Shown here: piece after piece, positions 1-10,662 of the stretch
Layout of the letters: every line of letters begins with the position of its first letter
How positions within the stretch are numbered: the stretch's first letter is position 1
From: Myxocyprinus asiaticus
Lineage: Eukaryota; Chordata; Actinopteri; Cypriniformes; Catostomidae
Direction: 5' to 3'
Assembly: GCF_019703515.2 (NCBI RefSeq)
Contig: NC_059368.1
Coordinates: 36,533,831-36,597,830, forward strand
DNA length: 64,000 bases
Notes under the pieces: generated by a model
Database searches by the model: none
Told to the model about the DNA's origin: nothing
Seen by the model: the letters and a program-made list of their open reading frames with translations, nothing else
Made by a program: the position numbers and the translations under genes

Positions 1-363
1 GTTGAATTTTTGGATCATAGAATCAAAATAACATTGCACATCAATTTTCAGACACAATCGATCTAGCTTCAGGAACTCTGCCTTTCTAGTCTTCTAATGA
101 CATAAACAATTAGATCCAGGCAACATAGTCCAGGCACCATTTCAAGTGATATTAATTAGCAGCCAGCAGGCTATAGTACTGACAGTATGGCTGTGATTGT
201 GCAGATATACATTACTAAGGTAAACCAACTTCTGGGATACTGAGCAGACACTACTGTGTTTATAACACTGTGTCATGTATGATAAATTTTTCTGTTCAGA
301 AGATTCTAAGAGCAGACATAAGTGATGTTCCAATGCATCCATTGTAGCTACACCCAGAAAATC
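1..363. other. Intronic sequence, nothing recognised
   Basis: AT-rich sequence upstream (plus-strand sense) of the first mobile element. It probably lies inside a downstream intron of the minus-strand enpp1-like gene. No exon with splice sites, RNA gene or repeat family was recognised. Confidence 0.4.
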
Positions 364-430
364 TTAAAGGGAAAGTTCACACAAAAATGAAAATTCACAT
401 CTGAAAGTGAAAGTTAAAGTGGAGATTTAG
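364..430. mobile_element. Left fragment of long-TIR miniature element, family A (copy A1)
   Basis: Starts at TTAA (364-367) followed by the family A terminus AAGGGAAAGTTCAC, a variant of AAGGGATAGTTCACCC seen in five other copies here. The element is cut at 430 by the LINE at 431-3704 and resumes at 3705-3719 with the same 15 bases, ending at TTAA 3991-3994. Family A is a non-coding foldback element whose two arms are inverted copies of one another. Confidence 0.75.
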
Positions 431-571
431 GAGAGGTCACGTGACGCCATGCAGGGAGCAGACGTGTGAGCACTGAGCTCTGCACACTTTGCTAAATTTT
501 TAATAATTTTTATGTGATAACCTGGTGAAATTCGATACAGTCAGTTACACATTTGCTCTTTGAGGTAAAAT

Positions 572-1368
572 ATGGCAAAGAAGTCAAAATCCTCGGGCTC
601 TGGAGACATTAAAAGACACTTACGTGCTCAGGATGAAAAGCCCCGTCAGGCCTACAGACCGGGGACTCGATTTGGTTGGTGCGACGAGAGAGGAGATCCA
701 GCGTCAACTGTCCAACATGTCGGTGATGCTGACGAGGATTCTTGCTGACTTGGAGGATCTCGCTGTTATACGTCGATCAATTACGGCGATGGAAACAAAA
801 TTCTCGGAGTTAGTCACACGAGTGACGGATGTTGAGAGACAAATCGATTGTCTTGAGTCATCAGAGAGGGAAAGATCTTTATTATTAAAGATCTTGAGAA
901 TAGAAATCGCAGGAATAACGTCCAAATTGTTGGAATTCCTGAGCATGAGGATGGCAGAGATATGGTGAAATTCTTGGATGAACTCTTCCCGAGTCTGCTC
1001 GACATAACAGGCCGCGGGCTGGAAATCGAGCAAGCTCACAGAGTTCTGGCTGGTAGATCTACTGAGGGAAACAGGCCCCGATCAATTTTGGTCAAATTTC
1101 TGAGATCATCCAATAAAGATCTTGTGTTGCACCAGGCGAGGGAAGGCTTTCTTGGAAGAATCACAGTATTTTCTTGTTCCCGGACTTTGCGAATTTGACA
1201 AGAGATAAACGCGAGCGATTCAAGGAATGTAAGAAACTTTTGCATCAAAGAAATATCGTTTTTGCACTGATGTTTCCGGCCAGAATGAGAATAGAGACGA
1301 AAGACGGTCGCAAAGTATTCACGTGTCTGAAACAAGCACTGTCTTTTATACAATCTATGAGTGAGTAA
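572..1368 (+). pseudogene. LINE ORF1 (L1 ORF1p-like RNA-binding protein), frameshifted
   Basis: In L1 elements ORF1p coats the transcript and acts as a nucleic-acid chaperone. Here translation begins MAKKSKSSGS at 572, a Lys/Ser-rich start typical of fish L1 ORF1, but the rest is spread over three frames: a coiled-coil stretch with heptad-like LSNMSVMLTRILADLEDL (about 700-870), an RRM-like stretch with NNVQIVGIPEHEDGRD then RPRSILVKFLR (about 910-1110), and a C-terminal part ending SFIQSMSE with a stop at 1366-1368. At least three frameshifts are needed to join these, so the gene is dead. The coiled coil-RRM-C-terminal order matches L1 ORF1p. Confidence 0.8.
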
Positions 1369-2325
1369 ACCATTGGGGTTTTTCTCATGTAAGTGGATCG
1401 ACTCGCTGTTCATTGACTCTACTGTTTGGAGGAAGTTGGGTGTCATTTTTGTTTCTTTTTGCTTTGACTCCTCCTGGCGGCTGGAGTCTGTTTGGTGGAA
1501 TAACACTTTCCTTAAAGAATCTTTTGCATTGACGGAAGATCACTTCTGCACTGAAGTTCCCGGCCAGATTGAGATTAGACACTACGGATGACCGCAAAAT
1601 GTTTACATGCCCACACAAAGGATGTCTTTTTTACAGTTAGCAGTCTGAGTAAGTCATGGTGTATTCTTTTCATGTGCCCTCTGAGTGAACTTGACTGTTG
1701 ATCACCCGAGGAACCGGGATTCCTGTATTGCTGCTGTTTGTGATGGTTCCGCCTAACGGCTGGAGTTTGCTTTATGGAGTAACACTGCTTTGGGACAGTT
1801 TTGTGGATGAATCTGCACGTTCTTTGTTTTAATGGCTCCTGTTGGCTGGGGTTTGATTTGCGGAGTTTTTCTGCGGGACATTGGAATAATTACGTCATCT
1901 GCTGCATTCAAAAGCAACTGGTTCACCATTCATCTGTTTGACTGTTTGAGGACACTGAATGGTTTATAGCGGCTGGAATTTTGTTTTGTGGAAGAACACA
2001 TCTTTGAGTCAGTTCTGTGAATGAATCTATACGTTATGTGTGTTTATGATGCCTATTGGCAGAGGTTTGTTTTACAAAGTATTTTCTGTTATGTAATTTT
2101 GCCTTACAAATTTGTGAGGCAAAATTGAGCGATCCGATGGCAAACTTGTCGCGGGGGCTCTTGCGGGTGTGCACGGACCTTTTGAGTTTGGAGGGATTGA
2201 CGCCGGTTGGCGCTCTCGTGCACGGGATTAATGCGCACGTTTTCGGGGTTTGATTCTTGCACTAATGGGGATTGTGGTCTGTATTATCTTGTTTTTGACA
2301 CACATTTTTTTTCTATTATAACAAG

Positions 2326-3298
2326 ATGTCAATCGTTAATATGAATGGATTATCCCTCTCCACACAGAATGTGAATGGGATGGGGCACCCCATAAAAAGA
2401 AGAAAGGTTGTTACTTTTATTAAGCGTAAAAAATATGATATAGTGTTTCTTCAAGAAACACACCTTTCCCCACAGGAAGCTGAACAATTTGGGAAGATAT
2501 GGGATGGACATTTTTTTTTAGTGCTGGCCCAATTAAGAGCAAGGGAGTTATTATATTGATAAATAAACATCTACAATTCAAATATCTCAAATAGATTAAG
2601 GATAAATTAGGAAGAATCATTATTGTTTTAGTTGAAATTCAGGGACAAAGGCTGATTTTGTCTAATATTTATGCACCTAATGCTGATGACCAGGGCTTTT
2701 TTATAGATCTTGAAGGGATGTTGCAAACCGCTGACACCCCTTATGATATAATATTGGGAGGAGACTTTAATCTTTTGATGGACTCAGTTCTTGATCATAG
2801 TGAAGCGAAAGTGTGTAAGCCTCCTGGAGCAACAATGACACTTCACAGGATGTGTAAAAATCTTGGTTTTGCAGATATCTGGCGACTTTTGAACACATCT
2901 GGTAGGGACTATACATTTTTTCATCAGTTCATAAAATCTGTTCTAGAATAGATTTTTTTTTTTTTATATATCTAAGTCCCTCATTTCATCTCAATTTGAA
3001 ACATCTTAGTCTCAGATCACGCCCTGGTGAGTTTAGAGACACATATGGAGAAAAAGAAATCATATAGTTGGCGCTTTAATGTATCCTTTTGCAAAATCCA
3101 GATTTCCAACAAATATTAAAGGCTGAAATCAATATTTATATGGAGACCAACTGGTCCTCAGTATCCTCTGTGGGCTAGGCTTGGGAGGCACTTAAGAAGG
3201 TTCTTAGGAGTTGGATCATACAGTATGCCAAATTCCTCAAAAAATCCAAAGCACAAGAACTTGTGGAATTGGAAGGGAATATTAAAAGGGTAGAGCCA
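2326..3298 (+). pseudogene. LINE ORF2 endonuclease domain, frameshifted and truncated
   Basis: This is the start of a LINE ORF2, whose apurinic-like endonuclease nicks target DNA to prime reverse transcription. Visible motifs are STQNVNGM (first active-site block), DIVFLQETHL (with the catalytic Glu), LSNIYAPNADDQ and ILGGDFNLLMD (Asp/Asn block), followed by RDYTFFHQF. The frame changes near 2510, there is a stop near 2593 and another after about 2949. The usual SDH block is only traceable out of frame near 3015. A host APE-type nuclease is excluded by the IYAPN and GGDFN spacing and by the ORF1 upstream. Confidence 0.82.
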
Positions 3299-3548
3299 GG
3301 GGGCATGTGGTGAGTTGAGCGTGGTTGCCGCAGTGGATGGCGTGAAGCCTCCACACGCACTATGTCACTATGGCAACATGCTCAACAAGCCACGTGATAA
3401 GATGCATTGGTTGACAGTCTCAGACACAGAGGCAACTGGGATTCATCCTCCACCACCTGGACTGAGGCAAATCGCTACACGACCACAAGGACTTATAGAA
3501 AGCACATTGGGAATTGGGCATTCCAAATAGGGAGAAAAAGGGGAAAAA
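3299..3548 (+). mobile_element. tRNA-derived SINE, family S, 5'-truncated, inside the LINE
   Basis: Matches the 3' two-thirds of the SINE that occurs nearly complete at 51698-52096. Shared blocks include GGTGAGTTGAGCGTGGTTGC, CAAGCCACGTGATAAGATGC, GGCAACTGGGATTC and the tail GGGAATTGGGCATTCCAAAT followed by an A-rich end. The tRNA-like head is missing here. It either inserted into the LINE or became joined to it by the deletion that removed the reverse transcriptase. Confidence 0.8.
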
Positions 3549-3704
3549 TCCAAACAAAAAAAAAGCACTAGAGTGCTTGTTTGTGTCAGGTGGGGTGGAG
3601 GAATTATTGCTTGGGTAGGAAAAAAAAAAAGTTTTGAGGTTGTATTTTCTATTATGTCTGTGTGATTTGCTGCATGAATCAATAAAAATGTGTTAATTAA
3701 AAAA

Positions 3705-3994
3705 AAAGTGGAGATTTAGAATAACATATTGTTCTGTTTCTCATGCACACCTATTATATTGCTTCTGAAGATACAGATATAACCACTGGAGTCTTATGAA
3801 TTACTTCTATGTTTCCTTTATGTGATTTTTGGAGCTATAAAGGTCTGATCACCATTCACTTGCATTGTATGGACCTACTGAGCAGAACATTTTTCTAAAA
3901 ATCTTTGTTTCCTCATGCAATCCCACATCTGGGATTGCATGAGGGTGTGTAAATAATGAGAGAATTTTCATTTTTGGTTGAACTATCCCTTTAA
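3705..3994. mobile_element. Right part of long-TIR miniature element, family A (copy A1)
   Basis: Continues the element interrupted at 430. It carries the family A right half: TTCTGTTTCTCA, CTTCTGAAGATA, CCATTCACTTGCATTGTATG, CATCTGGGATTGCATGAGGG and the terminal arm TTGGTTGAACTATCCCTTTAA. The first 15 bases are the duplicated target of the LINE. Confidence 0.8.
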
Positions 3995-4124
3995 CCTCTC
4001 ACACAAATATCCTACAAAGAAATATGTTTGTCACTATCAGCCATTCTGTCCAAACATGCCCAAAACAAGAGATCAGCACTTAGACATGAGGTGAACATTT
4101 GTGAAAATATATACAGTATATATA

Positions 4125-5673
4125 CAGGTGCATCTCAATAAATTAGAATGTCGTGGAAAAGTTCATTTATTTCAGTAATTCAACTCAAATTGTGAAACTC
4201 GTGTATTAAATAAATTCACTGCACACAGACTGAAGTAGTTTAAGTCTTTGGTTCTTTTAATTGTGATGATTTTGGCTCACATTTAACAAAAACCCACCAA
4301 TTCACTATCTCAAAAAATTAGAATATGGTGACATGCCAATCAGCTAATCAACTCAAAACACCTGCAAAGGTTTCCTGAGCCTTCAGAATGGTCTCTCAGT
4401 TTGGTTCACTAGGCTACACAATCATGGGGAAGACTGCTGATCTGACAGTTGTCCAGAAGACAATCATTGACACCCTTCACAAGGAGGGTAAGCCACAAAC
4501 ATTCATTGCCAAAGAAGATGGCTGTTCACAGAGTGCTGTATCCAAGCATGTTAACAGAAAGTTGAGTGGAAGGAAAAAGTGTGGAAGAAAAAGATGCACA
4601 ACCAACCGAGAGAACCACAGCCTTATGATTGTCAAGCAAAATCGATTCAAGAATTTGGGTGAACTTCACAAGGAATGGACTGAGGCTGGGGCATGTCAAG
4701 GAATTTGGCTACAGTTGTCGTATTCCTCTTGTTAAGCCACTCCTGAACCACAGACAACGTCAGAGGCGTCTTATCTGGGCTAAGGAGAAGAAGAACTGGA
4801 CTGTTGCCCAGTGGTCCAAAGTCCTCTTTTCAGATGAGAGCAAGTTTTGTATTTCATTTGGAAACCAAGGTCCTAGAGTCTGGAGGAAGGGTGGAGAAGC
4901 TCATAGCCCAAGTTGCTTGAAGTCCAGTGTTAAGTTTCCACAGTCTGTGATGATTTGGGGTGCAATGTCATCTGCTGGTGTTGGTCCATTGTGTTTTTTG
5001 AAAACCAAAGTCACTGCACCCGTTTACCAAGAAATTTTGGAGCAATTCATGCTTCCTTCTGCTGACCAGCTTTTTAAAGATGCTGATTTCATTTTCCAGC
5101 AGGATTTGGCACCTGCCCACACTGCCAAAAGCACCAAAAGTTGGTTAAATGACCATGGTGTTGGTGTGCTTGACTGGCCAGCAAACTCACCAGACCTGAA
5201 CCCCATAGAGAATCTATGGGGTATTGTCAAGAGGAAAATGAGAAACAAGAGACCAAAAAATGCAGATGAGCTGAAGGCCACTGTCAAAGAAACCTGAGCT
5301 TCCATACCACCTCAGCAGTGCCACAAACTGATCACCTCCATGCCACGCCGAATTGAGGCAGTAATTAAAGCAAAAGGAGCCCCTACCAAGTATTGAGTAC
5401 ATATACAGTAAATGAACATACTTTCCAGAAGGCCAACAATTCACTAAAAAAGTTTTTTTTATTGGTCTTATGATGTATTCTAATTTTTTGAGATAGTGAA
5501 TTGGTGGGTTTTTGTTAAATGTGAGCCAAAATCATCGCAATTAAAAGAACCAAAGACTTAAACTACTTCAGTCTGTGTGCACTGAATTTATTTAATACAC
5601 GAGTTTCACAATTTGAGTTGAATTACTGAAATAAATGAACTTTTCCACGACATTCTAATTTATTGAGATGCAC

Positions 5674-5676
<3 letters not shown>
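4125..5676 (+). mobile_element. Tc1-like transposon, copy 1 (non-autonomous)
   Basis: Inverted repeats of about 200 bases bound this element; both ends read CAGGTGCATCTCAATAAATT outward in, and each is flanked by TA (4123-4124 and 5677-5678), the Tc1/mariner target site. The interior has a broken transposase gene. It is a sister of the element at 49423-51007, in opposite orientation and highly similar base for base. The right end sits directly against a (TA)n run, so the TA there cannot be told apart from the microsatellite. Confidence 0.95.
4388..5396 (+). pseudogene. Tc1-like DDE transposase, broken
   Basis: The start at 4388 matches the start of the intact sister gene (MVSQFGSLGYTIMGKTADLT). 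An N-terminal helix-turn-helix region and the catalytic blocks VLFSDESKF, FQQDLAPAHTA and SPDLNPIENLWG are all present. Three lesions separate it from the sister: an in-frame 3-base loss near 4627, a 29-base deletion near 4690 that shifts the frame before the catalytic domain, and a TGG-to-TGA stop at about 5295. A further 3-base difference near 5154 gives 34 residues between the second Asp and the Glu (DD34E), against 35 in the sister. It cannot make transposase but keeps both termini. Confidence 0.93.

Positions 5677-5739
<63 letters not shown>
5677..5739. repeat. (TA)n microsatellite
   Basis: About 31 TA units directly abutting the right end of Tc1 copy 1. Expansion of the TA target site, or insertion into an existing TA run, would both explain this. 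Confidence 0.97.
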
Positions 5740-5741
<2 letters not shown>

Positions 5742-5765
5742 TATGTAATACAGTATCCCCTAATC

Positions 5766-6176
5766 TCCCAATTTTGAATGCCCAATTCCCACTACTTAGT
5801 AGGTCCTCGTGGTGGCACGGTTACTCACCTCAACCCGGGTGGCGGAGGACAAGTCTCAGTTGCCTCTGCTTCTGAGACTGTCAATCAACGCATCTTATCA
5901 TGTGGCTCATTGTGCATGACACCGCGGAGACTCACTGCAAGGCTCATGCTACTCTCTGCAATCCACGCACAATTTACCATGTGCCCCATTGAGAGCGAGA
6001 ACCACTAATCGTGACCACGAGGAAGTTACCCCATGTGACTCTACCCTCCCTAGCAACCGGGCCAATTTGGTTGCTTAGGAGACCTGGCTGGAGTCACTCA
6101 GCACACCCTGGATTGTAACTCGCGACTCCAGGGGTGGTAGTCAGCGTCAATACTCGCTGAGCTACCCAGGCCCCCC
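5766..6176 (-). mobile_element. tRNA-derived SINE, family S, near full length
   Basis: Reads on the minus strand from a tRNA-like head (GGCCTGGGTAGCTCAGCGAG at about 6157-6173, containing an A box; B-box-like GGAGTCGCGAGTTACAATCC) through the family core (CCAGCCAGGTCTCCTAAGC, GCAACCAAATTGGCCCGG) to the tail GGGAATTGGGCATTC. This is the best-preserved tRNA head in the window. It lies in an enpp1 intron in the sense of that gene. Confidence 0.85.
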
Positions 6177-6472
6177 TGAAAATATATATATTTTTTCAAA
6201 TAACTGCCTGTGAAAACAGTGTAGAAACTTCACTGCTCTTTATCCTGCTGACTAGAGATGAGCTCCAGGACCAAGCAACTTTTTTAACTTGGCAAATACA
6301 CTTGAAGCTTTATACAATGCTTATGGGATTGTTTTAACCATCTTAAAAGTCCCTTTTGACAAGTTGTTGTCATATGGATTTTCTTTTGTATGAAATAAAT
6401 GACTACAAACAAAATGAAAACATATACAGTTACTTGATGAAAATGGAATAAAGAGCAAAGCATGTCATTTAC

Positions 6473-6598
6473 CTTCACATGTGCTCTTGTAGTTTGAACA
6501 ACAGTCACCCACTTTGACACAATCTGCAGAGCAGGAACAGAGGCTGTTTTTCAAGCGCTCCTCGCCACAGCGGAATTTCGAGCAAGTCCAGTGTTGAC
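6473..6598 (-). CDS. enpp1: enpp1-like, coding exon 4 (second somatomedin-B domain)
   Basis: 126-bp exon, acceptor TTTCAG before 6598 and donor GTAAAT after 6473, phase 1 at both ends. It encodes residues 109-149 plus split codons: [13 protein letters not shown] then LCSCSADC and [11 protein letters not shown]. All eight cysteines of a somatomedin-B domain are present (C113, C118, C128, C130, C134, C140, C141, C148). The WTC-KFRCGE-RL signature is that of the second SMB domain of ENPP1-3, which packs against the catalytic domain outside the cell. The next exon, which would begin the phosphodiesterase domain, is not in the window; 1-6472 shows only intron and mobile DNA. ENPP3 is the main alternative; ENPP1 is preferred because of the N-terminal tail. 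Confidence 0.88.
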
Positions 6599-7358
6599 CT
6601 GAAAGTCATTGACAAATGAAGAAGTGGTATTAAGTATAATGAGAGAGGTGGATTCCTATATATTCATTGTGCATTTTTACATCGAGAATCAATGGGTTCA
6701 TCCAAAAGCTGAAAAAATGTTGCTTTCAGAGGCTTTATATGGAGTTAGGATGAAAATAAGATGCATTTCAAACTGTTCTGAGACCAGTGCAGACAGACAG
6801 CACACTGGACGCTAAGTCATTCACTAAATAGGGAGCAAGGGAGCATCCTATAGCTTTCCTATGCAATCAAGTGCATTCACTCCTAACATCCGACCAAAAG
6901 TTCAGTTTCAGGAAGCAGATGATGTATGGACTGCTCAGCATGTTTAGCAGACATGGGACAATGATAATCAATTACATAGATTCAGAATTTTATAATGCAA
7001 AATTTTATTTTAACATGGTTGGTAGTGATTGGATGATGATGGACATTACTTTGAATAAGAATTATTAATTCAGCTTGATAGAAAATCAGCTGTAATGTCT
7101 ATAACGTCTCAAAAACATGAATAGCCAACACTCCTGGAAATATAATAAACATTTTGATGAAAAAAATCTGGCTTTCTATAGCTTAGTATTATTTAAAATT
7201 TCACAACGTAGTCTCTCTGAGTGCATATGTGGACATCAATTTGTAGGAAAACTATTTGCTCTAGAATTATTATTATTATTATTGTTGCTTATTTATTAAG
7301 TGCTAGTTACAAATCAAAAATGGAAATGGAAAATGCACACAGCAGTCACACTCGGGTC
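6599..7358. other. enpp1-like intron 3, left part; nothing recognised
   Basis: AT-rich with a short ATT run near 7267-7281. Short open frames here have no recognisable protein similarity and no splice context. Confidence 0.4.
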
Positions 7359-7957
7359 TTAAAGGGATAGTTCACTCAAAAATGAATATTCTCTCATTAT
7401 TTATCATTTACTCACCCTCATGCCATCCCAGATGTGTTTCTTTCTTATGCAGGACACAACCATTTTTAGAAGAATATTTCAGCTCTGTCAGCCCATTCAA
7501 TGCAAGTCAAAGTCAAGTCAAATCCATGTCTTCAGAAGTGATATGATATGTGTGGGTGAGAAACTGATCAATATCGAAGTCCTTTTTTTACTATAAATTC
7601 TTCTCCCTGCCCAGTAGGTGCCAATATGCATGAAGAATGCAAATCGCCAAAAACAAAATAAGAGGAATGTGAAAGTGGAGATTGATAGTAAAAAGGACAT
7701 AAATATTGATCTGTTTCTCACCCACTCTTATTATATCACTTCTGAAGATATGGATTTAAACACTGCAGTCGCATGGATTACTTTTATGCTGCCTTTATGT
7801 GCTTCTTGGAGCATCAACATTTTGGTACCCATTCACTTGCATTGTGAGGACCTACAGAGCTGAAATATTCTTCTAAAAATCTTAATTTGTGTTCTTCAGA
7901 AGAAAGAAAGTCATACACATCTGGGATGGCATGAGGGTGAGTAAACAATTCTTTTAA
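7359..7957. mobile_element. Long-TIR miniature element, family A (copy A2)
   Basis: TTAA-bounded foldback element: left arm AAGGGATAGTTCACTC, right arm ending GGGTGAGTAAACAATTCTTTTAA. The two halves are largely inverted copies that meet near 7640-7690 around CCCTGCCCAGTAGGTG. Short open frames in it are by-products with no protein similarity. Confidence 0.85.
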
Positions 7958-9520
7958 CTTCTATTGAACCTGGAACATTTCTTTAAAAATCTGAAGAAGA
8001 AGGTGGTGAATGTTTTCAGTGAATACTTTATTTAATTTACATCAATTTTAGTCTGATCCTCAAACAAAGCTATAAGTAGGGCTTCAGATGACTCAAATGT
8101 TTTTGTATTATATTGAATATCGTGCACAAGTCATGGATCGAGATCACCATCCACATTTGTTTATATATATATATATATATATATATTTGCCAATTCTGAT
8201 TGTTGCAGCACATACTGTAAAGCATATTTGGATCTCTGAAAAGATTTACCACTCATCTTGAATTGTCAAGTAACTCAACCCGAAGAAACTATATGCAGGG
8301 AAAAAAGGTTTATAACTGTTAAAGCAACATTTTCATCATACACCATCATGCACCAACTACAGTAGATGTCACAAAAGTGCTTAACCCAATATGACTAACA
8401 CGGATGTCTAGCATCTGCAGTCAAGACGCGTGTTTGCAGTCCGTGAAAGTGCTTATCCAGAATCATATCAGTGAATCTTTTTTCTAGGTCAAACAGAGAT
8501 GTAGTCAATACACAGTATACCCACAAGTTTACCTTTGAAAACAGCAGAATCAGATCTGTATTGTCTGCAGATTTTTTGTGTGTATATGATACATTTGTGA
8601 AAGGCAAAGTCCCTTTACTGGCAATGAGGTTCTACAGTATTGTGCATGTGAAAAATCGAGACAGGAGGAGACAGGAAAAGAGTCCATCTCAGCAGACTGC
8701 AAATCACTGATTCTTTATGTGCAACTCACCAAAGGAAAGCAAAATCTCCCACATGCAGTGCACACAGCAGGTGCAACAGGGAGGAACATTTGGCTCTTGT
8801 TTTGGAAATTGGAGTGATTCAAAACATGAGGGTAAAAAACAGCTGGGAGGGACTTTGAGCCTGAACATGAAGAACTCCATAGTGACTCTGCAGAGCTTTC
8901 ACTGTACTGAGGGAATTTTCAATAGGTAGGTGTTAATGGTACTGTATAAACAGACATTCTTGTGTCTAATGTTTGCAAAGCCAGGCTTTTTCTAGGTTGT
9001 TCCAGTCTACTCCTGGATAAATGGTGTGTCTGTAAACACTTCGAATATAACTTTCCCTCCCTGCTGAAAAGTACAGGACACCTGTTTAGCAATGTTGCAT
9101 TTTGGATGCTGGCCCCTATGGGACATAGTGCTGGTTTTCCCATCAGGATTTTTAACCAGGTTATCCAGTTACATTTTGTTGGTAAACACTCTCTGTGCTA
9201 GTCCACCAGCTAGACCAGCAGCAAACCAGCATTAACCAGCATAAACCACCCTAGACAAGCATGGAAATTCAAGCTGGCCTTTTTAGCAGGGCTATTTCTC
9301 TCTTAGACAAACAAAGCTGATGTGCTGGTGTACAATTAAACTGTAACTCAACACTTTTTCAAATTAAACACTGTAAGTGTTACCATGATCCGATGTGGTA
9401 TGAAAGAGAAAGAGAGTGAGAGAGAGATTGACAATTGGCCAGGGACAGAAAACAGTGGGCAGAAACCAAACAGAGACAGAGAAAATGGGAAAAAGTTAAA
9501 GAAAGAGTGTGATCACTTAC
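7958..9520. other. enpp1-like intron 3, right part; only simple repeats seen
   Basis: Contains a (TA)n run at 8162-8187, a stretch of ACCAGC-like units at about 9200-9290, and a GA-rich patch at 9401-9500. An open frame at 8717-8929 has no similarity or splice logic. Confidence 0.4.
9200..9295. repeat. Degenerate ACCAGC-type tandem repeat
   Basis: Irregular repeats of CCAGC/ACCAGC (CCACCAGCTAGACCAGCAGC, then AACCAGCATTAACCAGCATA) ending in CAAGCTGGCCTTTTTAGC. Resembles the short repetitive termini of fish DNA elements; family not identified. Confidence 0.5.
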
Positions 9521-9646
9521 TTGGTTCCACACACACTTCCTCATAGTCCAGACAGCAGGTGCCTTTATTCACACATAAAGAGTCACAGTGGCACGCTGAA
9601 TTAGCATCATGACTTTTGGATGTACAGCGGTTTTTACAGCTGCTAA
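9521..9646 (-). CDS. enpp1: enpp1-like, coding exon 3 (first somatomedin-B domain)
   Basis: 126-bp exon, phase 1 at both ends, the same size as the following SMB exon. Donor GTAAGT follows 9521; the acceptor AG lies at 9648-9647. It encodes residues 67-107 plus split codons: SSCKNRC, SACHCDSLC and GTCCLDYEEVCVEP. Eight cysteines (C69, C73, C84, C86, C90, C96, C97, C104) fit a somatomedin-B knot. Known ENPP1 has CCLDYQETCIEP at the matching place, closer than ENPP3. SMB domains of ENPP1 help the ectodomain dimerise and bind partners. Identical exon length and phase of exons 3 and 4 fit an old exon duplication. Confidence 0.9.
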
Positions 9647-9956
9647 CTAATGGTAAACACAAGAAATAAGCAATATGTAAACAATGACAATGATATCTCA
9701 AGAATAATTTCTGATGTTATCTGATGTTATCTTTATGGTTATAAAGATACCGGGAATCATTCAAGTTCAATGACCTCTAAAAATAGTTAAATATAAAATA
9801 AAAATATTAAAATAAAATAAAAGTCAAAGTAAATATCTAAACATATAGGGCCAGTTTCTTAAGCAATCCTTATAAACAAGATAGAGTCACAATATAAGGG
9901 TGATCTTTCATCAAAACTGAGACTAGGCCTAAACGTATGACCAGGAAACTGGAAAC

Positions 9957-10537
9957 TTAAAGGGATAGTTCACCCAAAAATGAAAATTCTCTCATCATTT
10001 ACTCACCCTCATGCTGTCCCAGATGCGTATGATTTTCTTTCTTCTGCAGAACACAAATGAAGATTTGTTTTTTGTGAATGGTGGCCAGAACTCCAAAAAG
10101 CACACAAAGGCAGCATAAATGTTATCTATACAACTCCAGTGGTAAAATCTATGTCTTCAGAAGTGATATGATAGGTGTGGGTGAGAAACAGATCAATATT
10201 TAAGTCCTTTTTTACTATAAATTCTCCTCCCTGCCCAGTAGGTGGCGATATGAATGGAGAATGTGAATTGCCAAAAACAAAAGAAGAAGAATGTAAAAGT
10301 GAAAGTGGAGATTGATAGTAAAAAAAGTTTTGATCTGTTTCTCGCCCACACCCTTCATATTGCTTCTGAAGACAAGGATTTAACCTCTGGAGTCTTATGG
10401 ATCACTTTTATGCTGCCTTTATGTGCTTTTTGGAGCTTCAAAGTTTTGGCTTCCATTCCCTTGCATTGTACAGACAATGGATCTGGGATGACTTGATGAG
10501 GGTGAGTAAACGATGAGATGACTTTCCCTTTATTTAA
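9957..10537. mobile_element. Long-TIR miniature element, family A (copy A3)
   Basis: TTAA at both ends; left arm AAGGGATAGTTCACCC and TCTCTCATCATTTACTCACC, right arm GATGAGGGTGAGTAAACGAT. Lies in the intron between the SMB1 exon and the membrane-anchor exon. The right arm has lost about 60 bases compared with copy A2. Confidence 0.85.
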
Positions 10538-10589
10538 TTGGAAAGTTAAGAATGGAATAACTGCAAACAGTAGAAAATGTATATGATAC

Positions 10590-10662
10590 CTTTCTCAGTG
10601 CAGCGGAGTTTCAGTAGGAATATGATTGTGAGAATTAAAGCCAGTAAGCAGAGTAGAAGGAC
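10590..10662 (-). CDS. enpp1: enpp1-like, coding exon 2 (transmembrane anchor)
   Basis: 73-bp exon: acceptor TATAG before 10662 (phase 0), donor GGTATCAT with GT at 10589-10588 (phase 1). It encodes residues 42-65, VLLLCLLALILTIIFLLKLR then CTEK, a clear hydrophobic membrane span followed by basic residues. With the short cytosolic tail of exon 1 this gives a type II membrane protein with its catalytic part outside the cell, as in ENPP1 and ENPP3. The exon is too short to be noticed by frame length, but the phases join exons 1, 2 and 3 without a stop. Confidence 0.87.

Larger units (their letters stand above)
431..3704 (+). mobile_element. L1/Tx1-like LINE, internally deleted and decayed
   Basis: A non-LTR retrotransposon insertion bounded by a 15-bp target duplication, AAAGTGGAGATTTAG, at 416-430 and 3705-3719, with a poly(A) end at 3695-3704. 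It holds a broken ORF1 (572-1368), a linker of about 950 bases, and the endonuclease part of ORF2 (from 2326). Almost all of the reverse transcriptase is missing: after about 3300 the element passes through a SINE straight into 3' UTR-like sequence ending in an AATAAA signal. The clade assignment rests on the ORF1 layout and the endonuclease motifs. Confidence 0.85.

Noticed and set aside
624..1198. Possible host genes from several medium open frames
   Set aside because: They are pieces of one frameshifted LINE ORF1 with coiled-coil and RRM-like parts.
8717..8929. 70-codon frame with several Cys, considered as a further enpp1 exon
   Set aside because: It is on the opposite strand to enpp1, lacks SMB cysteine spacing, and exons 3 and 4 already join directly.
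10254..10496. 80-codon frame considered as a small gene
   Set aside because: It lies wholly in a family A miniature element; similar frames recur in other copies (7618, 36034) at the same element position.
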